Shown here piece by piece: positions 1-7,352 of a stretch of 64,000 nucleotides of DNA (positions are counted from its first letter, which is position 1; each line of letters starts with the position of its first letter). The stretch is from the NCBI RefSeq assembly GCF_022919135.1, contig NZ_CP095049.1, positions 5,775,001 to 5,839,000 of the forward strand, written 5' to 3'. The notes under the pieces are model-generated. The model had not been told where the DNA came from, ran no database searches, and worked only from the letters and a program-made list of their open reading frames with translations. A program made the translations under genes and the position numbers. The stretch is from Hymenobacter cellulosivorans (GTDB taxonomy: Bacteria; Bacteroidota; Bacteroidia; Cytophagales; Hymenobacteraceae).

Positions 1-897
1 TTCGGGCCACTTCTTGTCCTTGGCCCGCTGGCGCAGCTTGTCGATTTCCTGGTCGGGCCCGTCGAAGCCGAGTTCATCCTGCAGCACCTTGATTTGCTGA
101 CGCAGGAAATAGTCGCGCTGCTGCTGGTCGATATCGGTGTGAACCTTGGTCTGGATTTCGTGCTTGATTTCCAGGAGCTGAATCTCCTTCATCATCATCT
201 CCAGCAGCATGGTGCCACGCTCCACACCGTCGTTGATTTCGAGCAGCTTCTGCTTGAGGCCCACTTCCACGTTGATGTTGGACGAGAGAAAGTGGGTGAG
301 GAAGGCCGGCGACTCAATATTATCCAAGGCGACCTGGGCTTCCTGCGGAATCTCGGGGTTGAGCTTGAGCATCTTGGCCGCCGCGTCTTTCAGCGACGAC
401 ACCAGGCCCTTCACCTCCTTGGAGCTCTTATTGGGAAACGTTTCGGGGAAGTAGCTCACGCGGGCCGTGAGGTAGGGCGTGTCCTGGGTTTGCTCCTCAA
501 TGCGGAAGCGGCTCTGGCCCTGAATGATAATGGTCGTGTTGCCGTCGGGCAGCACCAACAGCTTCAGGATGCGGGCCATGGTGCCGACTTCAAACAGGTC
601 GGTGAGGGCAGGGTCGTCGCTCTGGGTGTTCTTCTGGGCCACAACGCCCACAATCTTGTTGCCGCGGTAGGCCTTACGTACCAGCCGGATGCTTTTCTTG
701 CGCGTGACGGTGACAGGTAGCACCACGCCGGGAAACAGGACGGTGTTGCGCACGGGCAGCAGCGGCAGCTGCTCCGGCGACTCCTGCTCCGACAGGGGCT
801 GGTCGGGGTCGGAGGCGACAATGGACACCATTTCGGCCGGGTCTTCGGTCATCAGCAACAGGTTAGGTTTGGGCTTGCGCGAATCGTATGAACTCAT
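1..897 (-). CDS. lon: Lon protease, N-terminal part (cut by window edge)
   Basis: ATP-dependent serine protease of the cytoplasm that degrades misfolded and regulatory proteins. Only the first 299 residues are inside the window; the reading frame runs off the left edge. What is visible is the substrate-binding LON N-terminal domain (from about residue 40, LPLLPVRNTVLFPGVVLPV) followed by the helical segment with RDYFLRQQIKVLQDELG, which is highly typical of LonA just before the AAA+ module. The ATPase and Ser-Lys protease domains lie outside. The ATG at 897 gives the usual short acidic N-terminus (MSSYDSRKPK). It is divergent from the PorE-like gene across a 269-nt gap. Confidence 0.93.
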   Translation of the reverse strand, partial: MSSYDSRKPKPNLLLMTEDPAEMVSIVASDPDQPLSEQESPEQLPLLPVRNTVLFPGVVLPVTVTRKKSIRLVRKAYRGNKIVGVVAQKNTQSDDPALTDLFEVGTMARILKLLVLPDGNTTIIIQGQSRFRIEEQTQDTPYLTARVSYFPETFPNKSSKEVKGLVSSLKDAAAKMLKLNPEIPQEAQVALDNIESPAFLTHFLSSNINVEVGLKQKLLEINDGVERGTMLLEMMMKEIQLLEIKHEIQTKVHTDIDQQQRDYFLRQQIKVLQDELGFDGPDQEIDKLRQRAKDKKWPE

Positions 898-1112
898 AAG
901 GCGGGGGTCGGGAGAAAGAAGGCGGTGCCAGAATGACAGCAAAAGCCGGCACCGCGCAGGGCGGAAACAAGTGGGCTTCCGAATATACGGCTTTGTCAAG
1001 TGCTATGCCACGGCCGGCAGCAGGTAATTTAGGGGAGCTGAACCGGTCAAGGCGGCACACAGTTCAGCCAGTCCGGCAGCAAATGGCCGTACGGTTTAGA
1101 TGAGAAAATCCC

Positions 1113-1120
1113 TATTTTTG
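1113..1120 (+). promoter_or_regulatory. Candidate -7 promoter element (TATTTTTG)
   Basis: The octamer fits the Bacteroidota -7 consensus TAnnTTTG exactly. It lies 46 nt upstream of the ATG of the PorE-like gene. No convincing -33 TTTG is seen at the normal spacing; a GTTTAG at 1094 is slightly too close. Confidence 0.4.
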
Positions 1121-1166
1121 ACCCTGTGCCGCGCCGTTTGGGCTGGCCCTTGTGCTTTATTGATTT

Positions 1167-3194
1167 ATGCCCCGCTCTCTACGCCCGCTTCTCACCCTTT
1201 TGCTCTTTTTCAGCTTCCTTGGAACCGGGCATTCCCAGCAGAAAAATACGGCGCCCGCCACGCGCAAGCTCACTGGCAAAGTGACGCGGCAGCTGCGGGT
1301 GCGCCCCGACGGCACGCCCGACTTTATCAACATCAACAAGCTGGCCTACTTCCAGGACAAGAAAGCCCTGAAGGCCATTCAGAAGGCCGAGAAGCGCCGC
1401 AACTACAACCAGGCCCGCAGCCTGCTCGAAGCCTACGTGTCGTTGTTTGGCATTCAGAACTTCGCCAAGGACACGCCCATGCTCTGGCGCTTGGCTCAGC
1501 TCTGGGAGAAGGCCGGCAACGAGGAAAAAGCTAAAGCCTACTACCGCCTGGCCCTGAAGCACCACCGCCAGGACATTCGCAAGATTCAGCTCTACTACGA
1601 TTCGCTGGAGCGCAAGGAAGCCGACCTTTACGTGCCACTCAAGGTGTATTACGACATCGTGGAGTATCGCAAGAGCATTGCCACGTTTCACCCGCCCAAA
1701 GGGGTATACACCAGCATGGGCGACGCCATCAACTCGAAGCGGGAAGACTACGGCCCCACGCTGAACGCCGGCGCCGACCAGCTGATTTTCTCGTCGAAGC
1801 GCAAAACCCGCGGCATTCAGGATGCCGTGGACGAGGATTTGTACACGTCGCACAAGGAGGGCGTGTCGTGGACCGATGCCGAGCCCCTGCCCAAGCCGAT
1901 TAACTCCCAGTACAACGAAGGCTCGGCCTGCATCAGCAAGGATGGTAAGACGCTCTACTTCGCCCGGTGCGAGTGCCCTACCTGCCACGGCAACTGCGAC
2001 CTGTATGTGTCCACGTTCAAGGACGGACAGTGGACCACGCCCAAAACGCTGGGTACGACGGTCAACTCCCCGGCCTGGGACTCGCAGCCGACCTTGTCGC
2101 GCAACGAGGACACGCTCTACTTCGCCTCCGACCGGCTCGGCGGCTTCGGCTTGTCCGACATCTGGTTTACGGCCAAAAACAAGGCCGGGCAGTGGACCAA
2201 GGCCCAGAACCTGGGCCCGGTGGTGAACACCCGGGAAAGTGAGGTGAGCCCCTACTACCACCCGCTCTACAACGTGCTGTACTTTTCCTCGCGTGGGCAG
2301 CTACTCAACTACGGCGACTTCGATATCTACAAAACCTACCGGGTGCGGGGCCGCTGGCAGGAACCACGCAACATTGGGCCGCTGGTAAATGGCAAGGGCT
2401 CGGAGTACTATTTCACGATTGACTCGGAGTCGACTAATCTGTTTTATGCCCGCTCAGAGGCCAAGGACATGAAAAACCTGGACCTCTATTCTTTCCCCCT
2501 GCCGATGGAAGCCCAGCCCTTGGCTACTACGCACATCGAAGGCTCATTGGTGGATTCGGTAAGTAGTAAGCCGCTCAACGGCATCGTCAGCGTAATTGAT
2601 ACCGACAACGGTATTGAGGTAGCCAGCAAGTACGTGCGCCCCGACGGCACCTTCGACTTCGACCTGATTGAGGGCTCCCACTACGTAATTCTGATTCAGA
2701 GCCCAGACTACTTCACCGTGGAAAAGCAGTTGGAGCTCAAAGGCGACACGGTGATGAAGCTCGTAACCAACTCCATTGACTATGGCCTGCCGCTGATTTT
2801 TAAGAACATCGAGTTTGACCAGGATAAGGCCAACATCCGGCCGACTATGCACCCGGTTCTGGACCGTATTGCCCTGTTCATGGTCGACCACCCCACATTC
2901 CGCCTCAGCATCAAGGGCCACACCGACTCCAAGGGCGACCCGGATTTCAACGAAAACCTGTCGAAGGACCGGGCCGAGGCCATCCGACGCTATATTGAAA
3001 CGAAGGGCAAGCTCAAGCCCAACCGGATTGAAAGTATGGGCTACGGCAGTACCCAGCCGCTCAAGGAGGAAGTAACCGAGGAAGATGCCCGTATCAACCG
3101 GAGGGTAGAATTCCGCCTCATCCGCCCCGACGAGGACAAGCCCAAGCCCGGCGACGACAAGAAGCCCGCTGATGGCACGTTGGATTGGAAATAA
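1167..3194 (+). CDS. PorE-like TPR/PD40/CarboxypepD_reg/OmpA envelope protein
   Basis: Predicted periplasmic or outer-membrane-associated protein of 675 residues. Domains in order: signal peptide (1-23, ending GTGHSQ), TPR-like helices (about 45-150), PD40 propeller blades (about 170-450, e.g. DTLYFASDRLGGFGLSDIW), a carboxypeptidase-regulatory-like fold (about 455-540) and a C-terminal OmpA peptidoglycan-binding domain (about 545-655; IKGHTDSKGD and NRRVEFRLI). This architecture is that of PorE, the T9SS component that anchors the machine to peptidoglycan. Many Bacteroidota carry several paralogues with the same layout, so assignment to PorE itself is an inference. The tail after OmpA is short and charged. 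It stands alone, divergent from lon. Confidence 0.8.
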   Translation: MPRSLRPLLTLLLFFSFLGTGHSQQKNTAPATRKLTGKVTRQLRVRPDGTPDFININKLAYFQDKKALKAIQKAEKRRNYNQARSLLEAYVSLFGIQNFAKDTPMLWRLAQLWEKAGNEEKAKAYYRLALKHHRQDIRKIQLYYDSLERKEADLYVPLKVYYDIVEYRKSIATFHPPKGVYTSMGDAINSKREDYGPTLNAGADQLIFSSKRKTRGIQDAVDEDLYTSHKEGVSWTDAEPLPKPINSQYNEGSACISKDGKTLYFARCECPTCHGNCDLYVSTFKDGQWTTPKTLGTTVNSPAWDSQPTLSRNEDTLYFASDRLGGFGLSDIWFTAKNKAGQWTKAQNLGPVVNTRESEVSPYYHPLYNVLYFSSRGQLLNYGDFDIYKTYRVRGRWQEPRNIGPLVNGKGSEYYFTIDSESTNLFYARSEAKDMKNLDLYSFPLPMEAQPLATTHIEGSLVDSVSSKPLNGIVSVIDTDNGIEVASKYVRPDGTFDFDLIEGSHYVILIQSPDYFTVEKQLELKGDTVMKLVTNSIDYGLPLIFKNIEFDQDKANIRPTMHPVLDRIALFMVDHPTFRLSIKGHTDSKGDPDFNENLSKDRAEAIRRYIETKGKLKPNRIESMGYGSTQPLKEEVTEEDARINRRVEFRLIRPDEDKPKPGDDKKPADGTLDWK

Positions 3195-3240
3195 TTTCTA
3201 ATGTGGAAAATGTGGAGCAATGTGCTGAACGCGGAAAAAT

Positions 3241-3401
3241 TTGTCCTTGCGAGCAGATCGACGCAATCCGTCCTCTGCTGGTGACAAACGTTCTTTTATC
3301 AGAAAGCCCTTTCCTGCACGCGGCAGGAAAGGGCTTTTCGCATTAGAACACTCGGCACATTTTAGAGGACGGATTGCTTTGGCTCACGCCTCGCAAGGAC
3401 A
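3241..3401. repeat. REP-like inverted repeat enclosing a terminator hairpin
   Basis: The left arm (3241-3276, TTGTCCTTGCGAG then GCAATCCGTCCTCT) is matched in inverted orientation by the right arm (3364-3401). The arms resemble bacterial REP sequences of the CTTGCGAG...GCAATCC kind. Between them, 3303-3338 is a strong hairpin (AAAGCCCTTTCCTGC, 5-nt loop, its complement, then TTTT) that would terminate transcription of the PorE-like gene and, read backwards, of the DUF6702 gene side. Confidence 0.7.
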
Positions 3402-3427
3402 CGAAGCGGCACTAGCACTACGTCCCA

Positions 3428-3946
3428 TTAGAAACTCAGCTTTTGTTCCTCATTACCGTCCCGGAACAGGGCGCTTTGCTTTTTGCCACCGGCGTCGAGG
3501 TTGACGATGTTCATTTGGTCGCTAAACGTATCTACCAGCAGCCGGTGCCGCAGCACGATGGTATTGGTGGGCTTGGGCAGCTTCACGGTCAGGTAGAGCC
3601 AGTGGGCTTCGTGGTCTTTTTCGAAGCCGAGAAGCTGCAGCGGCAACGTCTCACCGGGCCGGGTGCCGAAAGTCAGGGATTTGCGCAGCAGCTCAGTCGT
3701 AAGCTGAGTTACCTGGGGCCGCGGCGTCTGCTCGAAGCTAATAGCCTTAGGCTGTCCCACCGACAGGGCCTTTTCGAAGTCGTCGGTGAAGACTTTCAGG
3801 CTTATTTCGAGCTGCTGCTTGGGCGCGTTATAGCGCACTTCCATGATGCTGGCGTGGTAGGCGTGGGCCAGGGCCGGCAGGCGGAGCAGCACCAGCAGGG
3901 CTGCCAGCAATGCCCAGCGGCCCACGGAATTCAGTAGTCGGTTCAT
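3428..3946 (-). CDS. DUF6702 family secreted protein
   Basis: A 172-residue protein with an N-terminal signal peptide (RWALLAALLVLLRLPALAHA) and a compact beta-rich domain starting HAYHASIMEVRYN. This start pattern (H-x-[YF]-H-x-S-x-[MT]-E-[VI]) and the overall length fit the DUF6702 family of Bacteroidota, whose function is unknown. The ATG at 3946 was chosen because it puts the signal peptide at the N-terminus; an upstream in-frame extension to 4027 reads through a poorly protein-like stretch. It lies downstream of rseP on the opposite side of a REP-like repeat and may share its transcript. Confidence 0.75.
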   Translation of the reverse strand: MNRLLNSVGRWALLAALLVLLRLPALAHAYHASIMEVRYNAPKQQLEISLKVFTDDFEKALSVGQPKAISFEQTPRPQVTQLTTELLRKSLTFGTRPGETLPLQLLGFEKDHEAHWLYLTVKLPKPTNTIVLRHRLLVDTFSDQMNIVNLDAGGKKQSALFRDGNEEQKLSF

Positions 3947-4041
3947 TGGTTTGGAAATCACGCCTGGGGTGGAAAGGAAAAGCCGTGCCACTTTGCAGAA
4001 GCACGGCTTTGCGCGAAAAAATTCCAAGGTAGCAGCGCCTC

Positions 4042-5382
4042 CTACAGGAACTTGAGGACCTGCTTAATAACCAGCACGTAGGCCATTAGCCCCAAAATCA
4101 GGACCATACCCACTTTCTGGGCGTTTTCCATGAAGGTATCGGAGGGCTTGCGGCCGGCAATCATTTCGTATAGCAAGAACACGACGTGGCCGCCGTCGAG
4201 AGCTGGAATAGGCAACAGGTTCATAAAGGCCAGCACCATGGACAGCATGCCGGTCAGGGTCCAGAACCGTTGCCAGTCCCACTGCCCGCCGTACTGCTGG
4301 GCAATTTCTACCGGGCCGCCAATCGACTTGCTGAACGACGCGTTGCCGCTGAAGATCTTCCCAAACGCCTTCATCTGGGTTGTGATTACGCCAAATGCTT
4401 TCTTGGTTCCCACGGGCAACGACTCGGCCAGGCCGTAGGTGCGGGTTGCTTCTTTCAGCAAGGATTTGGGCATGAAGCCGATATGGCCTTCTTCGTCGAC
4501 GGCAATCTGCAGAGTCACGGGCTGCCCGTTGCGGGTTACCTGCACCGGTACGGTTTTACCGGCATTGGCCTTTAGGGCTTCCTGGAGTTCGGGGAAAAAC
4601 TGGGTGGGCTTGCCCGCCACGGTGGCTATCTGGTCGTTGGTTTGCAAGCCCCCCTTGGCCGCTCCACTCCCTGATACCACTTGGCCCACCACAAAGGGGT
4701 TCAGGGGCAGCACGAAGGGCGTCTGGTCCTTGTCGGAGAGGCGGTCCATAAAGTTTTTCGGAATCGGAATATCCAGCAGCTGCCCGTTGCGGTCCACGGT
4801 ATAATAGCTGTTGTTGCCCAGCATCACGTCGGGGCTGTACACCTCGTCGAACTCGGTGAAAGGCCGGCCGTTGATTTTAACGATTTTGTCGCCGGTGCGG
4901 AAGCCCATTTCCTCACCCAGCTTGTTGGGCACCACGCCGTAGCGCACTTCGGAAGCGGGCAGGTAGCTTTCCCCGTAGTTAGCCGTCAGGGCCGTGAAGA
5001 TGATAATACCAGTGATGACGTTCATGATGATGCCACCCAGCATGACAATCAGGCGCTGCCAGGCGGGCTTGGCCCGGAACTCGTTGGGCTGGGGCTCGGC
5101 CGAAAGGCTTTCCGCGTCCTGGGTTTCGTCGATCATACCGTGGATGGCCACGTAGCCACCCAGCGGAAACCAGCCCAGGCCGTACTCCGTCTCCCCGATT
5201 TTCTTTTTGAACAGGGCGAAGTTCATCACGCCCGGCATCGGAAAGAGGAAGTCGAAGAAGATGTAAAACTTATCGACGCGAATCTTGAAGTACTTGGCGG
5301 CGGCGAAGTGCCCGAACTCGTGCAAACCCACCAGAATAGAAAGGCCCAGCAACATCTGGCCGGCCATGATTAATACTTCCAA
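4042..5382 (-). CDS. rseP: Site-2 intramembrane metalloprotease RseP
   Basis: Zinc metalloprotease (M50) of the inner membrane that cleaves membrane-embedded substrates such as anti-sigma factors. The 446 residues contain the zinc motif HEFGH (about residues 21-25), two PDZ regions in the middle (around GLQTNDQIATVAGKP), and the second conserved membrane motif NLLPIPALDGGH near the C-terminus, followed by final transmembrane helices. The reading frame starts at TTG 5382 (MEVLIMAGQ); an ATG five codons later, at 5367, is the alternative. I keep the longer one because homologues commonly begin MEVLIM. It sits between dxr and the DUF6702 gene, all on the minus strand; rseP next to dxr is a frequent arrangement. 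Confidence 0.93.
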   Translation of the reverse strand: MEVLIMAGQMLLGLSILVGLHEFGHFAAAKYFKIRVDKFYIFFDFLFPMPGVMNFALFKKKIGETEYGLGWFPLGGYVAIHGMIDETQDAESLSAEPQPNEFRAKPAWQRLIVMLGGIIMNVITGIIIFTALTANYGESYLPASEVRYGVVPNKLGEEMGFRTGDKIVKINGRPFTEFDEVYSPDVMLGNNSYYTVDRNGQLLDIPIPKNFMDRLSDKDQTPFVLPLNPFVVGQVVSGSGAAKGGLQTNDQIATVAGKPTQFFPELQEALKANAGKTVPVQVTRNGQPVTLQIAVDEEGHIGFMPKSLLKEATRTYGLAESLPVGTKKAFGVITTQMKAFGKIFSGNASFSKSIGGPVEIAQQYGGQWDWQRFWTLTGMLSMVLAFMNLLPIPALDGGHVVFLLYEMIAGRKPSDTFMENAQKVGMVLILGLMAYVLVIKQVLKFL

Positions 5383-5420
5383 AGCGAAACTTGGTATTGA
5401 GGAGAAAAGGGAAGATAAAC

Positions 5421-5519
5421 AGTCATGCAGGGGCGCAGCCGAAGCATCTCGCGTGCGATGGTAATCAAATTAGCTTGGCAACGTCAGCCCGCGAGATGCC
5501 TCGCTTGAGCTCGACTTGA
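5421..5519. repeat. REP-like imperfect inverted repeat
   Basis: The left part 5421-5454 (GTCATGC, GCGCAGCCGAAGCATCTCG) is repeated in inverted form at 5487-5519 (CGCGAGATGCC ... GACTTGAC). It lies in the rseP-dxr gap and is a second variant of the REP-like family seen elsewhere in the window. Confidence 0.6.
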
Positions 5520-5540
5520 CCCTTACCTGCCAGACAACAC

Positions 5541-6707
5541 TTATCGGCGGCCAACCAGTTCGTGCGCCACGCGGCGCGTTTCCTGATCGGTCTGCACGTA
5601 GTCGTCCAGCGACGGTTCGGCAAGGTACGAAACCTTCGTGAGGCAGCTTTCCACCAAGCTCGGCATTTCGAGAAACCCGATTTCGTCGCGCAGAAAAGCG
5701 GCTACGGCAATTTCATTGGCCGCGTTGAGCACGCAGGGTGCGTTGCCGCCCTGGCGCATAGCCTCAAACGCCAGGGGCAGGTTGCGGAAGGTGGCGCGGT
5801 CGGGCTGCTCGAAGGTGAGGTTGGGATAATCCAGGAAGGAGAAGCGGGGAAAATCGGACGGTAGTCGCTCGGGGTAGCCCAGGGCGTACTGAATCGGCAG
5901 CTTCATGTCGGGTAAGCCCAGCTGGGCCTTCAGGGAGCCATCCTGGAACTGAACCAGGGAATGAATGATACTTTGTGGATGCACCACCACGTCGATTTGG
6001 TCGTCGTTGAGCCCGAACAGCCACTTGGCCTCAATAACTTCCAGCCCCTTGTTCATGAGCGAAGCCGAGTCGATGGTGATTTTGGCGCCCATGTCCCAGT
6101 TGGGGTGCTTCAGGGCCTGGGCCTTGGTGACGGAAGCCAGCTGCTCGGCCGTGCGGCCTCGGAAGGGCCCTCCTGAAGCCGTCAGGATGATTTTCTCAAT
6201 CGGGTTGCGCTCCTCTCCCACCAGGCACTGAAAAATGGCCGAATGCTCGGAGTCGACCGGGTAGAGGCCCACGCCGTGCTCCTTGACCAAGCGCGTAATC
6301 AGCTGGCCCGCCACGACCAGGGTTTCCTTGTTGGCCAGGGCAATGTCCTTACCGGCCCGGATGGCAGCCACCGTGGGCAGCAAACCCGAGTAGCCCACCA
6401 TAGCCGTCAGCACGATGTCGGTGTCGGGGCGGCCGGCTACTTCGGTCAGGGCAGCAATGCCGGCCAGCACTTCGGTGGCTTGCCCGGCCAGAGCGGTTTT
6501 TACGGTCTCGTACTTTGCCTCGTCGCCGATGACTACCACGGCCGGCCGAAACTCCCGGGCCTGCTGAATCAGCAGCTCGGCATTGGAGTGGGCCGACAGC
6601 GCCGTGACCTGAAAGCGGCCGGGGTTTGCGCGGATAACGTCGAGGGCCTGGGTGCCGATGGAGCCGGTAGAGCCCAGCAGCGTGACGCGTTTCAAAGGAG
6701 AGGACAT
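5541..6707 (-). CDS. dxr: 1-deoxy-D-xylulose 5-phosphate reductoisomerase
   Basis: Second enzyme of the MEP isoprenoid pathway: it rearranges and reduces DXP to 2-C-methyl-D-erythritol 4-phosphate with NADPH. The protein is 388 residues, normal for the family. The Rossmann motif LLGSTGSIGTQALD is near the N-terminus. The catalytic and metal-binding stretch PVDSEHSAIFQCL and the flexible-loop region ASGGPFRGR are present, as is KHPNWDMGAKITIDSA. The start MSSPLKRVTLLGS at 6707 fits homologues; a longer upstream frame to 6920 overlaps the promoter region of the divergent gene and was rejected. A REP-like repeat separates it from rseP downstream. Confidence 0.95.
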   Translation of the reverse strand: MSSPLKRVTLLGSTGSIGTQALDVIRANPGRFQVTALSAHSNAELLIQQAREFRPAVVVIGDEAKYETVKTALAGQATEVLAGIAALTEVAGRPDTDIVLTAMVGYSGLLPTVAAIRAGKDIALANKETLVVAGQLITRLVKEHGVGLYPVDSEHSAIFQCLVGEERNPIEKIILTASGGPFRGRTAEQLASVTKAQALKHPNWDMGAKITIDSASLMNKGLEVIEAKWLFGLNDDQIDVVVHPQSIIHSLVQFQDGSLKAQLGLPDMKLPIQYALGYPERLPSDFPRFSFLDYPNLTFEQPDRATFRNLPLAFEAMRQGGNAPCVLNAANEIAVAAFLRDEIGFLEMPSLVESCLTKVSYLAEPSLDDYVQTDQETRRVAHELVGRR

Positions 6708-6748
6708 GGAGAGTGCAAGGCTACGGGCATGGTGGGGTTGCCCTAGGA

Positions 6749-6756
6749 CAAAAGTA
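6749..6756 (-). promoter_or_regulatory. Candidate -7 promoter element of dxr
   Basis: Read on the minus strand this is TACTTTTG, a perfect TAnnTTTG match, 41 nt upstream of the dxr ATG. A TTTG lies at 6781-6784 on the same strand, 24 nt away, which is slightly long for a -33 box. Confidence 0.4.
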
Positions 6757-6811
6757 AGCCGAACTTTGGGTTCGTGGGTACAAAGCCGCGGCGAAGCGGC
6801 GCGGAACGGCG

Positions 6812-6819
6812 TACTTTTG
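6812..6819 (+). promoter_or_regulatory. Candidate -7 promoter element (TACTTTTG)
   Basis: This is a perfect match to the Bacteroidota TAnnTTTG -7 box, 23 nt upstream of the ATG at 6843. It forms a divergent pair with the dxr element. Confidence 0.4.
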
Positions 6820-6842
6820 CCTTTACCGTATTCTATAGCCCG

Positions 6843-7325
6843 ATGAACACCCCCACTCCTGCCCCGCTTTCCGCCTTCGACAAAGCCCGCAACGGCCTCT
6901 GGACCAGCCTGCAAAAGCACCTCGAAACCGTGTACGAAGCGGAAAGAAGCTTCCGCGCCGCTACCGCCTTTACCACTTCCTTCCCCTTCTCAGCCGCCCA
7001 AACCGAGCCCGAGCAGCTAGCCGACTACCAGCAGCAGCGCCTGTTTCTGCGCGACCTGTTCATTGACGAAACCAACCAGCTCGACAGCCTGGTGAAGGCC
7101 GTGCGCACCAAAAGCTACCAGGAAGACGAGAAAAAGCTGCTGCTGCTCATGATTCTGGGCTATATCGATATTGCCGACAGCATCTTTGGTTTGCTCGACA
7201 CCCACCGCCCCAGCAAGCTCGACAAAGATGAGGAGCTGGAAGAAACCACCGCCAAGTTTGAGCGGGTTAAGAACTTTGTGCGGCTTAATATTAAGGGCAT
7301 TTCGGGGCTGCTGCCCAAGCTGTAA
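6843..7325 (+). CDS. Hypothetical protein, 160 residues
   Basis: I do not recognise this family. The product is soluble and mostly helical by composition, with a charged C-terminal third (KLDKDEELEETTAKFERVKNF) and no signal peptide or membrane segment. The start at 6843 is an ATG directly after a well-placed TAnnTTTG element; an earlier in-frame start would run into the dxr promoter. Codon use resembles the neighbours. It is divergent from dxr and convergent with the GH92 gene. Confidence 0.7.
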   Translation: MNTPTPAPLSAFDKARNGLWTSLQKHLETVYEAERSFRAATAFTTSFPFSAAQTEPEQLADYQQQRLFLRDLFIDETNQLDSLVKAVRTKSYQEDEKKLLLLMILGYIDIADSIFGLLDTHRPSKLDKDEELEETTAKFERVKNFVRLNIKGISGLLPKL

Positions 7326-7352
7326 GGCTGTTTAGAGCAGCCTGCTTAACAC

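Noticed and set aside
1179..2261. 360-residue frame antisense to the PorE-like gene
   Set aside because: A shadow frame; the plus strand carries clear PD40 and TPR sequence.
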